The notes below the pieces were generated by a model. It searched no databases. It was not told where the DNA came from and saw nothing but the letters and a program-made list of their open reading frames with translations. Below, one piece after another: positions 42,077 through 49,677 of a stretch of DNA of 64,000 nucleotides. Source of the stretch: Nonomuraea solani (GTDB taxonomy: Bacteria > Actinomycetota > Actinomycetes > Streptosporangiales > Streptosporangiaceae); the NCBI RefSeq assembly GCF_900108335.1, contig NZ_FNVT01000004.1, forward strand, positions 496,001 to 560,000. The letters run 5' to 3'. A program made the position numbers and the translations under genes. Position 1 is the first letter of the stretch. Every line of letters starts with the position of its first letter.

Positions 42077-42432
42077 GATCTGCCCTCCTCCGCTTGTCGT
42101 TCCTTCATGTAGATCTCGTAGCGCTGCTCGGCGAGCGGGATGGCGTGGTCATACCAGGCATTCCACCGTCCAGCCTTGTCACCCGCGACCAGCAGGATGC
42201 TGGACCGCCATGGATCGAAGGCGAACAAGATCCGCACAGTCCCCGGCCGAAGCTCCTTCAAGTTCTGCAGACGCGAAGCGGTAATCGTATCGACCAGCGG
42301 CCGCCCCAGACCTGGTCCTCCTTCGGCAAGCGCGTCGATCGCTTGCACAACGCGCCTGTGCGTCGCGTCGTCAAGTTGCTCGATCCACTCGCGCACCTCG
42401 TCAACGATGTAGACGTCCCATTCGTCTGCCAC
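42073..42432 (-). CDS. RelE/HigB-like (Gp49-type) toxin
   Basis: A 119-residue toxin of the RelE/ParE superfamily, Gp49/HigB type: VREWIEQLDDATHRRVVQAIDAL helix, KELRPGTVRILFAFDPWRSSILLVAGDK core strands and a basic C-terminal helix (LAEQRYEIYMKER). These toxins cleave mRNA at the ribosome. GTG at 42432 lies 7 nt after TATACT, so it is probably leaderless and the promoter is self-regulated through adjacent GTATA repeats. Confidence 0.92.
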   Translation of the reverse strand: MADEWDVYIVDEVREWIEQLDDATHRRVVQAIDALAEGGPGLGRPLVDTITASRLQNLKELRPGTVRILFAFDPWRSSILLVAGDKAGRWNAWYDHAIPLAEQRYEIYMKERQAEEGRS

Positions 42433-42439
42433 ATACGGC

Positions 42440-42459
42440 AGTATAGCGAACGGTATACC
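42440..42459 (-). promoter_or_regulatory. HigBA promoter with GTATA repeats
   Basis: On the minus strand TATACT (42440-42445) is an ideal -10, seven nt before the toxin GTG. The palindrome GGTATACC (42452-42459) shares GTATA with it at a 12-bp period, suggesting antitoxin binding across the promoter. Confidence 0.55.
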
Positions 42460-42990
42460 TCCGCCGAGTCCCGTATCAATGCACTGGATTCAGTCAGAGA
42501 TGTGAGCCTTGCCGACTTCAAGGCGCTCATGCAGCAACCTGGGGGCGACGCCCAAGCCCGCCTGCGAATGCAGCGTCGGCCTGGACGAGAGCCAGACCCG
42601 GTGCCGCAAGTACTGGGGCTCGGGATCGCTGGATCAAGAAGCAGGCGGCCGAGCGCCGGAAAGGTGTGCGGCTCGGCGAAACTTGCCGTCCTCGCGTGGC
42701 CGCGCCGTACGGCCATGGCGGGTGACTTGGGCGTGATCACGCTCATCACCGCCAGACCGCTCAGCACCGCCTTGCCGGCCGGCTACATCGCGGTCCCGGT
42801 CGCATCCGGAGCAAGGGCAAAGCAGTGAACCAGCGGCACCGCCCGGACAGAGCCTCGGCCGTGTCAGCCTAGAAGGCTACCGGCTGCTGCGTCCGAACCG
42901 GAGATCCCCTGGACGTTGCCAGCGCCCAGTCGCACCGATAGAAGCGCAGGCGCAGCCGGCGCCTCCCATGGAAAAACATCTGAGCGGAGC
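42460..42990. other. Gene-poor DNA between HigBA and repeat copy F
   Basis: 531 nt. A plus-strand frame from GTG near 42502 (VSLADFKALMQQPGGDAQ...) starts like a small protein but soon becomes low-quality; neighbouring frames continue with protein-like pieces, so a frameshifted remnant is likely. No family recognised. Confidence 0.35.
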
Positions 42991-43297
42991 GAAGACCTGC
43001 AGGGGGTCGAAGCTCTGGCTCGACTGGAGGAAACAGCCGAGCCCTCCGTGCGCGAAGCGCCCACCGCGATGACCTTGGGCGCCGAAGGCGCGCCCCAGGA
43101 GAACAGCCCGAGCGAAGCGAGGTCCACTCCGGGTGGGATCCCGCCAGCCCACCCGGTAACCGGGCAAGGGGTGGGTGGCTTTGGGAAGGACAGCCCGAGC
43201 GATCAGCGAGGACCTTCGGGGCGGGGTCCCGTCAGGCAACCTGGTAATAGGGCAACGGGTGGGTGGCCGAGGACCACCTACCCCGCCCCTTCGACGG
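42991..43297. repeat. Hairpin-rich dispersed repeat, copy F (full length, abuts tRNA-Ala)
   Basis: About 307 bp collinear with copy D, ending directly at the 3' end of the intact tRNA-Ala gene. It includes GCGCGAAGCGCCCACCG, GGGCGCC-GAA-GGCGC, GGGATCCCGCC and CCCGGTAACCGGGCAAGG blocks and the second GGGTCCCGTCAGGCAACC block. D and F with their tRNA cores form direct repeats of about 350 bp flanking 2.6 kb. Confidence 0.88.
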
Positions 43298-43370
43298 TGG
43301 AGCCTAGGAGATTCGAACTCCTGACTTCCTGCTTGCAAAGCAGGCGCTCTGCCAACTGAGCTAAGGCCCC
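43298..43370 (-). tRNA. tRNA-Ala (anticodon TGC)
   Basis: 73 nt folding into a complete cloverleaf: acceptor GGGGCCT/AGGCTCC with the G3-U70 pair that identifies alanine tRNA, D-arm GCTC/GAGC, anticodon stem CCTGC/GCAGG with loop TTTGCAA (TGC), 5-nt variable loop, T-arm AGGAG-TTCGAAT-CTCCT, discriminator A. CCA is not fully encoded (CCG follows). It starts 15 nt after the HAD gene stop, so it is transcribed with that gene or from a promoter inside it. Its 3' half is the attachment core of the island. Confidence 0.97.
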
Positions 43371-43385
43371 TTCGACGAAGATAGC

Positions 43386-44114
43386 TTACCGGGCCGAGGA
43401 AGCTACCTGCGTCGCACCAAGGTCGTCGCTCAGGATCAAGCCCGGGAAGTCCGCGATCGAGTCCAGGATGTGCGTGGCGCCGCCCTTCAGGAGGCGCTCC
43501 CTGCTGTGCACTCCCGTCATCACCCCAGCCACGATCGATGCGCCGGCGCGGCGGCCGCACAGCATGTCGCTTTCCGAGTCGCCGATGACGGCCACCTGGC
43601 GTACGTCCTCCACCCCCGTTCGGAGCACCGCGTGCAGGACCATGTCCGGCCAGGGGCGGCCGCGGCCGCCGGCGTCTTCGGGGGAGATGGCGAGGTCGAT
43701 CTTGTCGTGCCAGCCCAGCACGCTCAGGACGCGGCCCAGGGTGGCGCGGCTGAAGCCCGTGATCAGGGCGAGCTTGATGCCGGTGCCCCTGAGCTTGTCG
43801 AGGACCTCCAGGACTCCGGGCATGGGTACGAGACCCGCCCGCTCCAACGCCCCCTCGTAGGAGCGTTCGAACGTCAGGTTCGCCGCCTGGGCCTGCGCCT
43901 CGTTGCCGGGAAAGATCCCCCGGAAGACATCGATCTTGGGGCAGCCCCGGGACCGGTGCACGTGAACCATGGCACGCGCGTAAGCTCCGGTCCCGGGCAC
44001 TATGCCCTGGGTCGCGATCGCCTCGGCGAAGGCGCGCTCGACCATGGCGATGTCACCGACTGTGGTGCCTGCCAGGTCCAGGCACGCCAGCTTGATGGGG
44101 ACGACGTCACTCAT
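43386..44114 (-). CDS. HAD hydrolase, phosphonatase-like subgroup
   Basis: A 242-residue HAD phosphohydrolase. Motif I is CLDLAGTTV (nucleophile Asp13, Ala15 in place of the usual second Asp, as in the phosphonoacetaldehyde-hydrolase subgroup), motif II LITGFS, motif III around GRGRPWPDM and motif IV GDSESDM. Substrate unknown; phosphonatase itself needs a Schiff-base Lys in the cap that cannot be assigned here. It lies between the DLW-39 gene and tRNA-Ala, all on the minus strand. Confidence 0.88.
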   Translation of the reverse strand: MSDVVPIKLACLDLAGTTVGDIAMVERAFAEAIATQGIVPGTGAYARAMVHVHRSRGCPKIDVFRGIFPGNEAQAQAANLTFERSYEGALERAGLVPMPGVLEVLDKLRGTGIKLALITGFSRATLGRVLSVLGWHDKIDLAISPEDAGGRGRPWPDMVLHAVLRTGVEDVRQVAVIGDSESDMLCGRRAGASIVAGVMTGVHSRERLLKGGATHILDSIADFPGLILSDDLGATQVASSAR

Positions 44115-44129
44115 CGCCTCGCCGGTCGG

Positions 44130-44249
44130 TTAGTTCTCGCTGCCGGTCGCCTCGGTCCAAAGATCGAGCTCTGCGCGGTCGGCCTGCACCTTACGCCAGA
44201 TCAGCAGCCCCCCAAGGGCGATCAGCGCCAGAACGAGCAGCTTCTTCAC
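44130..44249 (-). CDS. DLW-39 family small membrane protein
   Basis: A 39-residue protein: MKKLLVLALI followed by a TM helix and the conserved end QADRAELDLWTEAT. Length and the DLW motif match the actinobacterial DLW-39 family exactly. In Streptomyces this gene lies next to the gyrA - DUF3566 - tRNA-Ile - tRNA-Ala cluster; here it is near tRNA-Ala(TGC) with a HAD gene in between. GTG start. Function unknown. Confidence 0.9.
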   Translation of the reverse strand: MKKLLVLALIALGGLLIWRKVQADRAELDLWTEATGSEN

Positions 44250-44656
44250 GGTGTGACCCCACTTCTTCGACGGCCTCACCTGCCGGGGTGAGACCCAACG
44301 GTTGCAAAGCAGCCTAGCAAGGGATGGCTGCGCTCCCTGTGTTGCGCACGGACCAGATGTGCGGAATGTGCGAAGGACGGGCGTACAACCCCTGGTGGGG
44401 CCGCTATGCCCGTCCCATCTTGGACAACATCCCAGACATCGTTCCAGGTGTCATCTTGGACAACAGCTCGATCATGCCAAATATCCCGCCCGGACGCGCA
44501 CAGGCGTCAGTGTTCATCACCTGCGGGTTCCGGGCCGCGATCGCGGGCGCCGTGGTGGCCGTGATATTCACAGGCGCCCCGATGCGCCGCGCATCCGTAC
44601 AACGCCGCGCATCCGTACAACATGGAGAGAGCTTGAACGCAGATGAGGAGACAACG
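44250..44656. other. Upstream region of the metal-binding-like gene; tandem repeats
   Basis: 407 nt without a confident gene. It contains two perfect 18-bp tandem copies of GCCGCGCATCCGTACAAC (44586-44603, 44604-44621) and a 13-bp direct repeat CATCTTGGACAAC (44416-44428, 44452-44464). An open plus frame from 44324 contains a hydrophobic run but lacks convincing coding features. Confidence 0.5.
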
Positions 44657-44701
44657 ATGACCACCGTCAAGGCCGATGGCGAACCGGCGGGCCGGTCATG
44701 A
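44657..44701 (+). CDS. 14-codon leader peptide ORF
   Basis: ATG at 44657 has GAGGAGACAACG directly upstream and encodes MTTVKADGEPAGRS, whose stop overlaps the ATG of the following gene (ATGA). The following gene has no ribosome site of its own, so this short ORF probably serves translational coupling; it may also be the end of a lost gene. Confidence 0.45.
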   Translation: MTTVKADGEPAGRS

Positions 44702-45600
44702 ACACGGCCGCCAAGCTGAGCACGTACGCCCTGGGGCTGGCCGTCGTCTTCGGTGGCGCCCTGGGCGTGGGCAAGATGGTGGGCCCCACGGCCACCCCAC
44801 CGGAAACAACCGCGGGGCACAGCGACACGCACAGCGACGCGCACGCCGCCCCACCCGCCGCCAAGAGCGACACCCCCGGCGGCCTCCAGGTCTCCCAGGA
44901 CGGCTACACGCTCAACCCGATCACCTCGATCGCCACCGGCCCACCCGCGGACTTCAGGTTCACCGTCATCGGCCCCGACGGCAAGCCGGTCACCGCCTAC
45001 CAGGTCGAACACGACAAGAAGATGCACCTCATCGTCGCCTCCCGCGACCTGACGAGCTTCCAGCACGTGCACCCGGAGATGGCCCCCGACGGCACCTGGT
45101 CGGTCAAGCTGGCGGTGCCGAAGGCGGGCTCGTACCGCGCGTTCGCCGACTTCGTCACCAACGAAAAGCTCACGCTCGGCGCGGACCTGCAGGCCGCGGG
45201 CGACTACCGGCCCGAGCCCCTGCCGCACGTCAGCCGCGTCTCGGCCGTCGACGACTACACGGTCAACCTCGCCGGAAACATCGTCCCCGGTCAGCAGAGC
45301 AAGCTCACACTGACCGTCAACAAGGGCGGCGAGCCGATCACCGACCTGGAGCCCTACCTCGGCGCGTACGGTCACCTCGTCGCCCTCCGCGCCGGCGATA
45401 TGGCCTATCTCCACGTACATCCCGAAAAAGGCGACAAGGCGGGGCCGGAGATTACGTTCTATGCCGAAGCGCCCAGCCGCGGCGACTACCGGTTGTTCCT
45501 GGACTTCAAGCACGACGGCAAGGTCCGTACGGCGAGCTTCACCGCCACGGCCGTCCTCTCGGACGGACACGCCCCCTCTGCCACCCACGACCACCACTGA
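44698..45600 (+). CDS. Secreted or membrane-anchored His-rich protein, probable metal handling
   Basis: A 300-residue exported protein: N-terminal TM or signal (residues 5-24), a His/Asp-rich linker (HSDTHSDAHAAPP), then two Ig-like beta domains with His-containing strands (HLIVASRDLTSFQHVHPEM and HLVALRAGDMAYLHVHPE) and a His-rich tail (HAPSATHDHH). The duplicated LxxFQHVHP-type motif is typical of copper-associated periplasmic proteins of actinobacteria. Translation is coupled to the 14-codon leader. Confidence 0.8.
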   Translation: MNTAAKLSTYALGLAVVFGGALGVGKMVGPTATPPETTAGHSDTHSDAHAAPPAAKSDTPGGLQVSQDGYTLNPITSIATGPPADFRFTVIGPDGKPVTAYQVEHDKKMHLIVASRDLTSFQHVHPEMAPDGTWSVKLAVPKAGSYRAFADFVTNEKLTLGADLQAAGDYRPEPLPHVSRVSAVDDYTVNLAGNIVPGQQSKLTLTVNKGGEPITDLEPYLGAYGHLVALRAGDMAYLHVHPEKGDKAGPEITFYAEAPSRGDYRLFLDFKHDGKVRTASFTATAVLSDGHAPSATHDHH

Positions 45601-45607
45601 AAGGTGA

Positions 45608-46126
45608 TCAGGGATGTCGCCGGCTCCAGAACCGGCGGCCGCGCTCACCCGACAGCTCCGGGTCGTCGGGCGGCGACGGCTGCTGCACGATCACCACCGT
45701 CGTCCGCGCGTGCCGCGCGCAGTACATGCTGGTCGAGGGCAGGAAGATGCGGCTGAGCACACCCCGCCGCCCGCGCCCCAGCACCAGCAGGTCGCCCTCG
45801 CGGGCCAGGTCGACCAGGTGGTAGCCCGGATCGCCCACCCTGCCGACCACGATCGTCGTGAGATCCTCCGGCACCCCGCCCGCCACGTCGTCGAACGCGG
45901 CGGCGATCACCTCGGTGCAGCGCGCCTCCTCACCCATCCTGACCGCGTGCTGCACGGGCAGCGCCTCGGGGAACGGATGGACGGGCGCGCGGCTGACGTG
46001 CACGGCCACGAGGACCATCCGGTGCAGCCTGGCCGCGCCGATGGCCCACGCCAGTGCCCAGCGTGCGGCCGGGGATTCGTCCACACCGACGATCAGCCGC
46101 GGACCGCCGGGCAGCTCCTGTTCCAC
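45608..46126 (-). CDS. Universal stress protein (UspA family)
   Basis: A 172-residue single-domain UspA protein: LIVGVDESPAARWALAWAI at the start and DLLVLGRGRRGVLSRIFLPSTS near the end. The ATP-binding G-x2-G-x9-G-S/T motif is partly changed (Pro at the last Gly), so nucleotide binding is uncertain. Convergent with the metal-binding-like gene, with stops 7 nt apart. Confidence 0.9.
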   Translation of the reverse strand: MEQELPGGPRLIVGVDESPAARWALAWAIGAARLHRMVLVAVHVSRAPVHPFPEALPVQHAVRMGEEARCTEVIAAAFDDVAGGVPEDLTTIVVGRVGDPGYHLVDLAREGDLLVLGRGRRGVLSRIFLPSTSMYCARHARTTVVIVQQPSPPDDPELSGERGRRFWSRRHP

Positions 46127-46231
46127 GGTGCCTCCTGTCGAAGTACGACCATAGTGCGCCTTCCCGCTGGTTACCGGGAGGTGGCACTTTGCGAACTCTG
46201 GAGTCGCTCACGAACCGGGGCGTAGCATGCG

Positions 46232-49200
46232 GTGGTGGAACGAGGGTGGGTGCAACCGCGTCCCGCCCTCGACCGGCGGCTCGACGGCGCACTGACACAC
46301 AGGCTCACCTCGCTCGTGGCGACCACAGGCTACGGGAAGTCGACCGCGCTGGCCGGTTGGAGCCAGGCCGTGGGAGCGGTGTTGCACCGGCTCGGGCCCG
46401 AAGACCGCGACCTCCCGACGCTGGCGGGAGCGGTGGCCTCGGCGCTGTCGGAGCGCGCGCCTGAGCTGCCCGCCGACCTGGTGACCGCCGCGGGAGCCCC
46501 GCTCGGCCCCGACGCCGACGAGCTGACCAGGGCGGCGGCGCTGGCGGGCGCGCTGGCCGAGGCGCTGGCCCGGCGGCCGCGGCGCGGCCTGGTCCTCATT
46601 TTCGACGGCATCGAGGCGATCGCGGGCGCGCCAGGTGCGGTGCGTTACGTGGAGACACTGGTACGCGCCGCGCCCCGCCACCTGCACCTGGTCACCGCGT
46701 CGCGGGCCCCACTGCCGTTCCCGACCGCGCGGCTGCGCCAGGACCTCGAAGTGCTCGACCTCGACGCCACCGACCTCGCCCTCACCGCGGACGAGACCGC
46801 CACCTGGGTACGCTCCCGGCTGGGCGACGCGGGCACGGCCATCGCCGGCACCCTCCACAGGATGTGCGGCGGCTGGCCGGCCGCCGTACAGGCCGCGCTC
46901 GACGCCCTGGCCCGCGGCGAGCCCGCCACCTGGCCCGGCACCGTCGCGAGCCTGACCGCCGGCTCGGCCACGCTCGAACGCCTCACGCTGGCCGCGTTCA
47001 AGGACCTGCCCGACGCCATGCGCGAGCTGCTGCGCGCCGCCACGGTCCTGCCGGTGCTGACCACCGAGCTGGCCGCCACGCTGGGCGCGCCGCCCGGCAC
47101 GCTCGACTCGCTGACCAGCCGCGGCCTGTTCCTGGAGACCGGCGACGACGGCTACCGGCTGACCGCCGCCAGCGGGCACGTGCTGGCCAGGCACGCCCCC
47201 TTGGACCCGCACGAGGCCCACGACGTGGCGGCGGTGGCCGCCCGCTGGTACGTCGAGCACGACCAGCCCGAGCCGGCCCTGCGCGCTGCGGTCGCGACAG
47301 GGCACGCCGACCTGGCCATCGCCCTGCTCGACGCCCACGGCCTGCGCCTGGCCGAGCGCGGAGACGTGCTCGCCGCGCTGGAGCTGCTGCCCGAGCCCGC
47401 CAGGCGCGCTCCCCCGCTGCTCAAGCTGGCCGGCGTCGCCGAGCAGAACCGCGGCAACTGGGCCCGCGCCCGCGAGCTGCTCGCCCAGGCGGCGGACGGG
47501 CCCGCGTTCGACGCGTTCCTGGCCTGGCGGCTGGGCTTCATCGACTACATGCGCGGCGACCTCGACCAGGCCATGGCCACGTACGAGCGGGGCCACGCGT
47601 ACGGCCTCCCGTCCGCCGACGCCGTCAGGTGCGCCGCGTCCATGGCCACCGTTCTGTGGATGAGGGGCGACAGGGCGGGCTGCGCCGAGCTGGCCGACAA
47701 GGCGCTCGAACAGGCCAGGCTCGTGGGTGAGCCGGGCGCCCTGGCGATGGCCCACACGGCGCTGGCGATGCTGGCCTCCCTCGACGGCGACCGCCGCGCC
47801 AACGACGCCCACTACCTGCGCGCCCTGGAATACGCCGAGCGGGCGGGCGACCTGATCCAGCTCATCCGCATCCACGCCAACCGGGCCTCCCGCCACCTCG
47901 ACGAGGCCGCCTACGCCGACGCCCTGGCCGAGACGGAGGTCGCCGGCCGGCTGGTCGACATGGTGCCGTTCGCCCCTTATGCCGCCCTCAACGTGGCCAA
48001 CCGCGCCAAGGCCCTGATCGGCCTGGGCCGCCTGGAGGAGGCGGCCGGCGAGGCCGCCGACGCGGCCGCCCGGTGGGAGGCGATGGGCTCCAGGCTGACC
48101 GGCGCGGGCCTGAACCGGCTGGCCGCCATCCACGCCCTGCGCGGCGACCGCGAGAAGGCGGCCGCGCTCTACCGGCGGGTCATCGCGGACGCGACGCCGT
48201 CGGGTGAGGTGCAGTCGCTCTCGTACGCGCTCAACGGCCTCGCCGAACTCCTGGCCGACGTCGACCCCGACGAGGCCACCCGCGTCGCCGCCCAGGCCCT
48301 CGAACATGCCCAGGGCATCGCCGGGGTGACGGCCATGGTCGCCGCCGCCCGCGTCGCCCTGGCCGCCGGACGCCGGGACGACGCCGGGGCGCTGCTCGAC
48401 GAGACCGAGCCCGTCGCGGTGAGCCGCCGCGACCACGCCGCCCAGGCCGCCATCGCCGAGTTGCGGGCCGAGCTCAACGGCGACCCTTCGGCGGCCGACG
48501 AGGCGGTGACTCGGTGGGCGCGGCTCGGCGACCCGATCGGGCAGGCCAGGGCCGAGCTGGTCAGGGCCGCCTTGGCCGACCCCGAGGCGGGTGGCGAGGT
48601 GGCCGCGAGTGTGCGCGAGCGCATGCACGCCATCGGCTGCCGGGCCCTCGACGACCGCATCGACGCGCTGGTCGCCCGCGCGGCTCCCCCGCCGGGCGCG
48701 AAGGTGGTCGTCGAGACGATGGGCACGTTCAGGGTGCTGCGCGGCGCGGTGCCCATCCCGCGTACGGCCTGGCAGTCGCGCAAGGCGCGTGACCTGCTGA
48801 AGATTCTGGTCAGCCGCAGGGGGAGCGGCATCGGCAGGGAGCGCCTGGTCGAGATCCTCTGGCCGGAGCAGGAGGACGAGGCGGTCGGACTGCGGCGGCT
48901 GAACGTCATGGTGTCCACGCTGCGCGCGGTGCTCGACCCGGGGCACGAGTGGCCCGCCGACGCGTTCGTGGTCTCCGACGAGGGGGCGCTGCGGCTGGAG
49001 CTGGACAACGTCGGGGTCGACGTGGAGGAGTTCCTGGGGCTGGTGGCTCAGGCCGTACGGCTCGATCAGGCGGGCAGGACTGCGGAGGCGCTGGAGCGGT
49101 GGGCGGCGGCCGAGCGCTCGTACGGCGGGGAGTTCTGTGAGGAGGACCCGTACGCGGACTGGGCCGTGGGGCTGCGCGAGCAGGCCAGGCTGGCGTACGT

Positions 49201-49432
49201 GCAGGCGGCGGCCAGGCTCGCCAGGGCGCGGGCCGGCGAACGGCGCTACGACGAGGCCGCCCGCTACTGGCTGCGGCTGCTGGAACGCGACCGCTACGAC
49301 GAGCGCGCCCACCTCGGTCTGGTACGCGTACTCGACCTGGCCGGCCGCCGCGGCGACGCCCGCAGGCGCTACCAGCTCTACGCGGAGCTGATGCGCGAGC
49401 TGGAGGTCGAGCCCGCTCCACACCCCACCTGA
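46232..49432 (+). CDS. Large STAND ATPase - TPR - BTAD transcriptional regulator
   Basis: A 1066-residue regulator with the reverse domain order of AfsR: N-terminal MalT-like ATPase (P-loop ATTGYGKST, about residues 30-38), long TPR-like region (about 330-800), then an OmpR-like winged helix (ETMGTFRVLRGAVPIP ... SRKARDLLKILVSRRG) and BTAD (about 920-1060, GEFCEEDPYADWAVGLREQARLAY). The BTAD domain dimerises and activates SARP-controlled genes. GTG start at 46232. It is followed by a 53-residue gene and another giant regulator. Confidence 0.92.
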   Translation: MVERGWVQPRPALDRRLDGALTHRLTSLVATTGYGKSTALAGWSQAVGAVLHRLGPEDRDLPTLAGAVASALSERAPELPADLVTAAGAPLGPDADELTRAAALAGALAEALARRPRRGLVLIFDGIEAIAGAPGAVRYVETLVRAAPRHLHLVTASRAPLPFPTARLRQDLEVLDLDATDLALTADETATWVRSRLGDAGTAIAGTLHRMCGGWPAAVQAALDALARGEPATWPGTVASLTAGSATLERLTLAAFKDLPDAMRELLRAATVLPVLTTELAATLGAPPGTLDSLTSRGLFLETGDDGYRLTAASGHVLARHAPLDPHEAHDVAAVAARWYVEHDQPEPALRAAVATGHADLAIALLDAHGLRLAERGDVLAALELLPEPARRAPPLLKLAGVAEQNRGNWARARELLAQAADGPAFDAFLAWRLGFIDYMRGDLDQAMATYERGHAYGLPSADAVRCAASMATVLWMRGDRAGCAELADKALEQARLVGEPGALAMAHTALAMLASLDGDRRANDAHYLRALEYAERAGDLIQLIRIHANRASRHLDEAAYADALAETEVAGRLVDMVPFAPYAALNVANRAKALIGLGRLEEAAGEAADAAARWEAMGSRLTGAGLNRLAAIHALRGDREKAAALYRRVIADATPSGEVQSLSYALNGLAELLADVDPDEATRVAAQALEHAQGIAGVTAMVAAARVALAAGRRDDAGALLDETEPVAVSRRDHAAQAAIAELRAELNGDPSAADEAVTRWARLGDPIGQARAELVRAALADPEAGGEVAASVRERMHAIGCRALDDRIDALVARAAPPPGAKVVVETMGTFRVLRGAVPIPRTAWQSRKARDLLKILVSRRGSGIGRERLVEILWPEQEDEAVGLRRLNVMVSTLRAVLDPGHEWPADAFVVSDEGALRLELDNVGVDVEEFLGLVAQAVRLDQAGRTAEALERWAAAERSYGGEFCEEDPYADWAVGLREQARLAYVQAAARLARARAGERRYDEAARYWLRLLERDRYDERAHLGLVRVLDLAGRRGDARRRYQLYAELMRELEVEPAPHPT

Positions 49433-49467
49433 ACCAGACCTGAACCGCGCGGGGAGATCGTGCTCAG

Positions 49468-49629
49468 ATGAGAACGGTGATCGTCCGCCTGGTAGAACCC
49501 GAGCAGTCCGACGGCAGGCTCCGTGGGCTGATCGAGGTGGTGGGGTGCGAGCCTGTGCCGTTCAGCGGCGCGGAGGCCGTACTCGACCTGTTACTGACCG
49601 CCGCCGGGCTGAAGCGGGATCCGGCCTGA
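49468..49629 (+). CDS. Small conserved protein between two giant regulators
   Basis: A 53-residue protein (MRTVIVRLVEPEQSDGRLRG then LIEVVGCEPVPFSGAEAVLD and a Leu-rich end). It is a plausible small beta-beta-alpha protein; similar very short proteins beginning VIVRL are seen beside large regulators in related genomes. GGGGAG lies 11 nt upstream. The end is 48 nt before the next regulator. It is too short for many gene finders. Confidence 0.6.
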   Translation: MRTVIVRLVEPEQSDGRLRGLIEVVGCEPVPFSGAEAVLDLLLTAAGLKRDPA

Positions 49630-49677
49630 ACCTCGCGCGAACCTCCCTCGCCACCATGGGTGGTGAAAGGAGGCACG

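Noticed and set aside
42094..42828. 244-codon plus-strand frame
   Set aside because: Overlaps the HigB-like toxin in antisense; the downstream part is a frameshifted or decayed segment.
44302..44646. Plus-strand open frames upstream of the metal-handling-like gene
   Set aside because: They include tandem DNA repeats, no good ribosome site and no family resemblance.
46208..49423. 1071-codon open frame on the minus strand
   Set aside because: It is the antisense shadow of the BTAD/STAND regulator, with no domain and composition set by high-GC codon bias.
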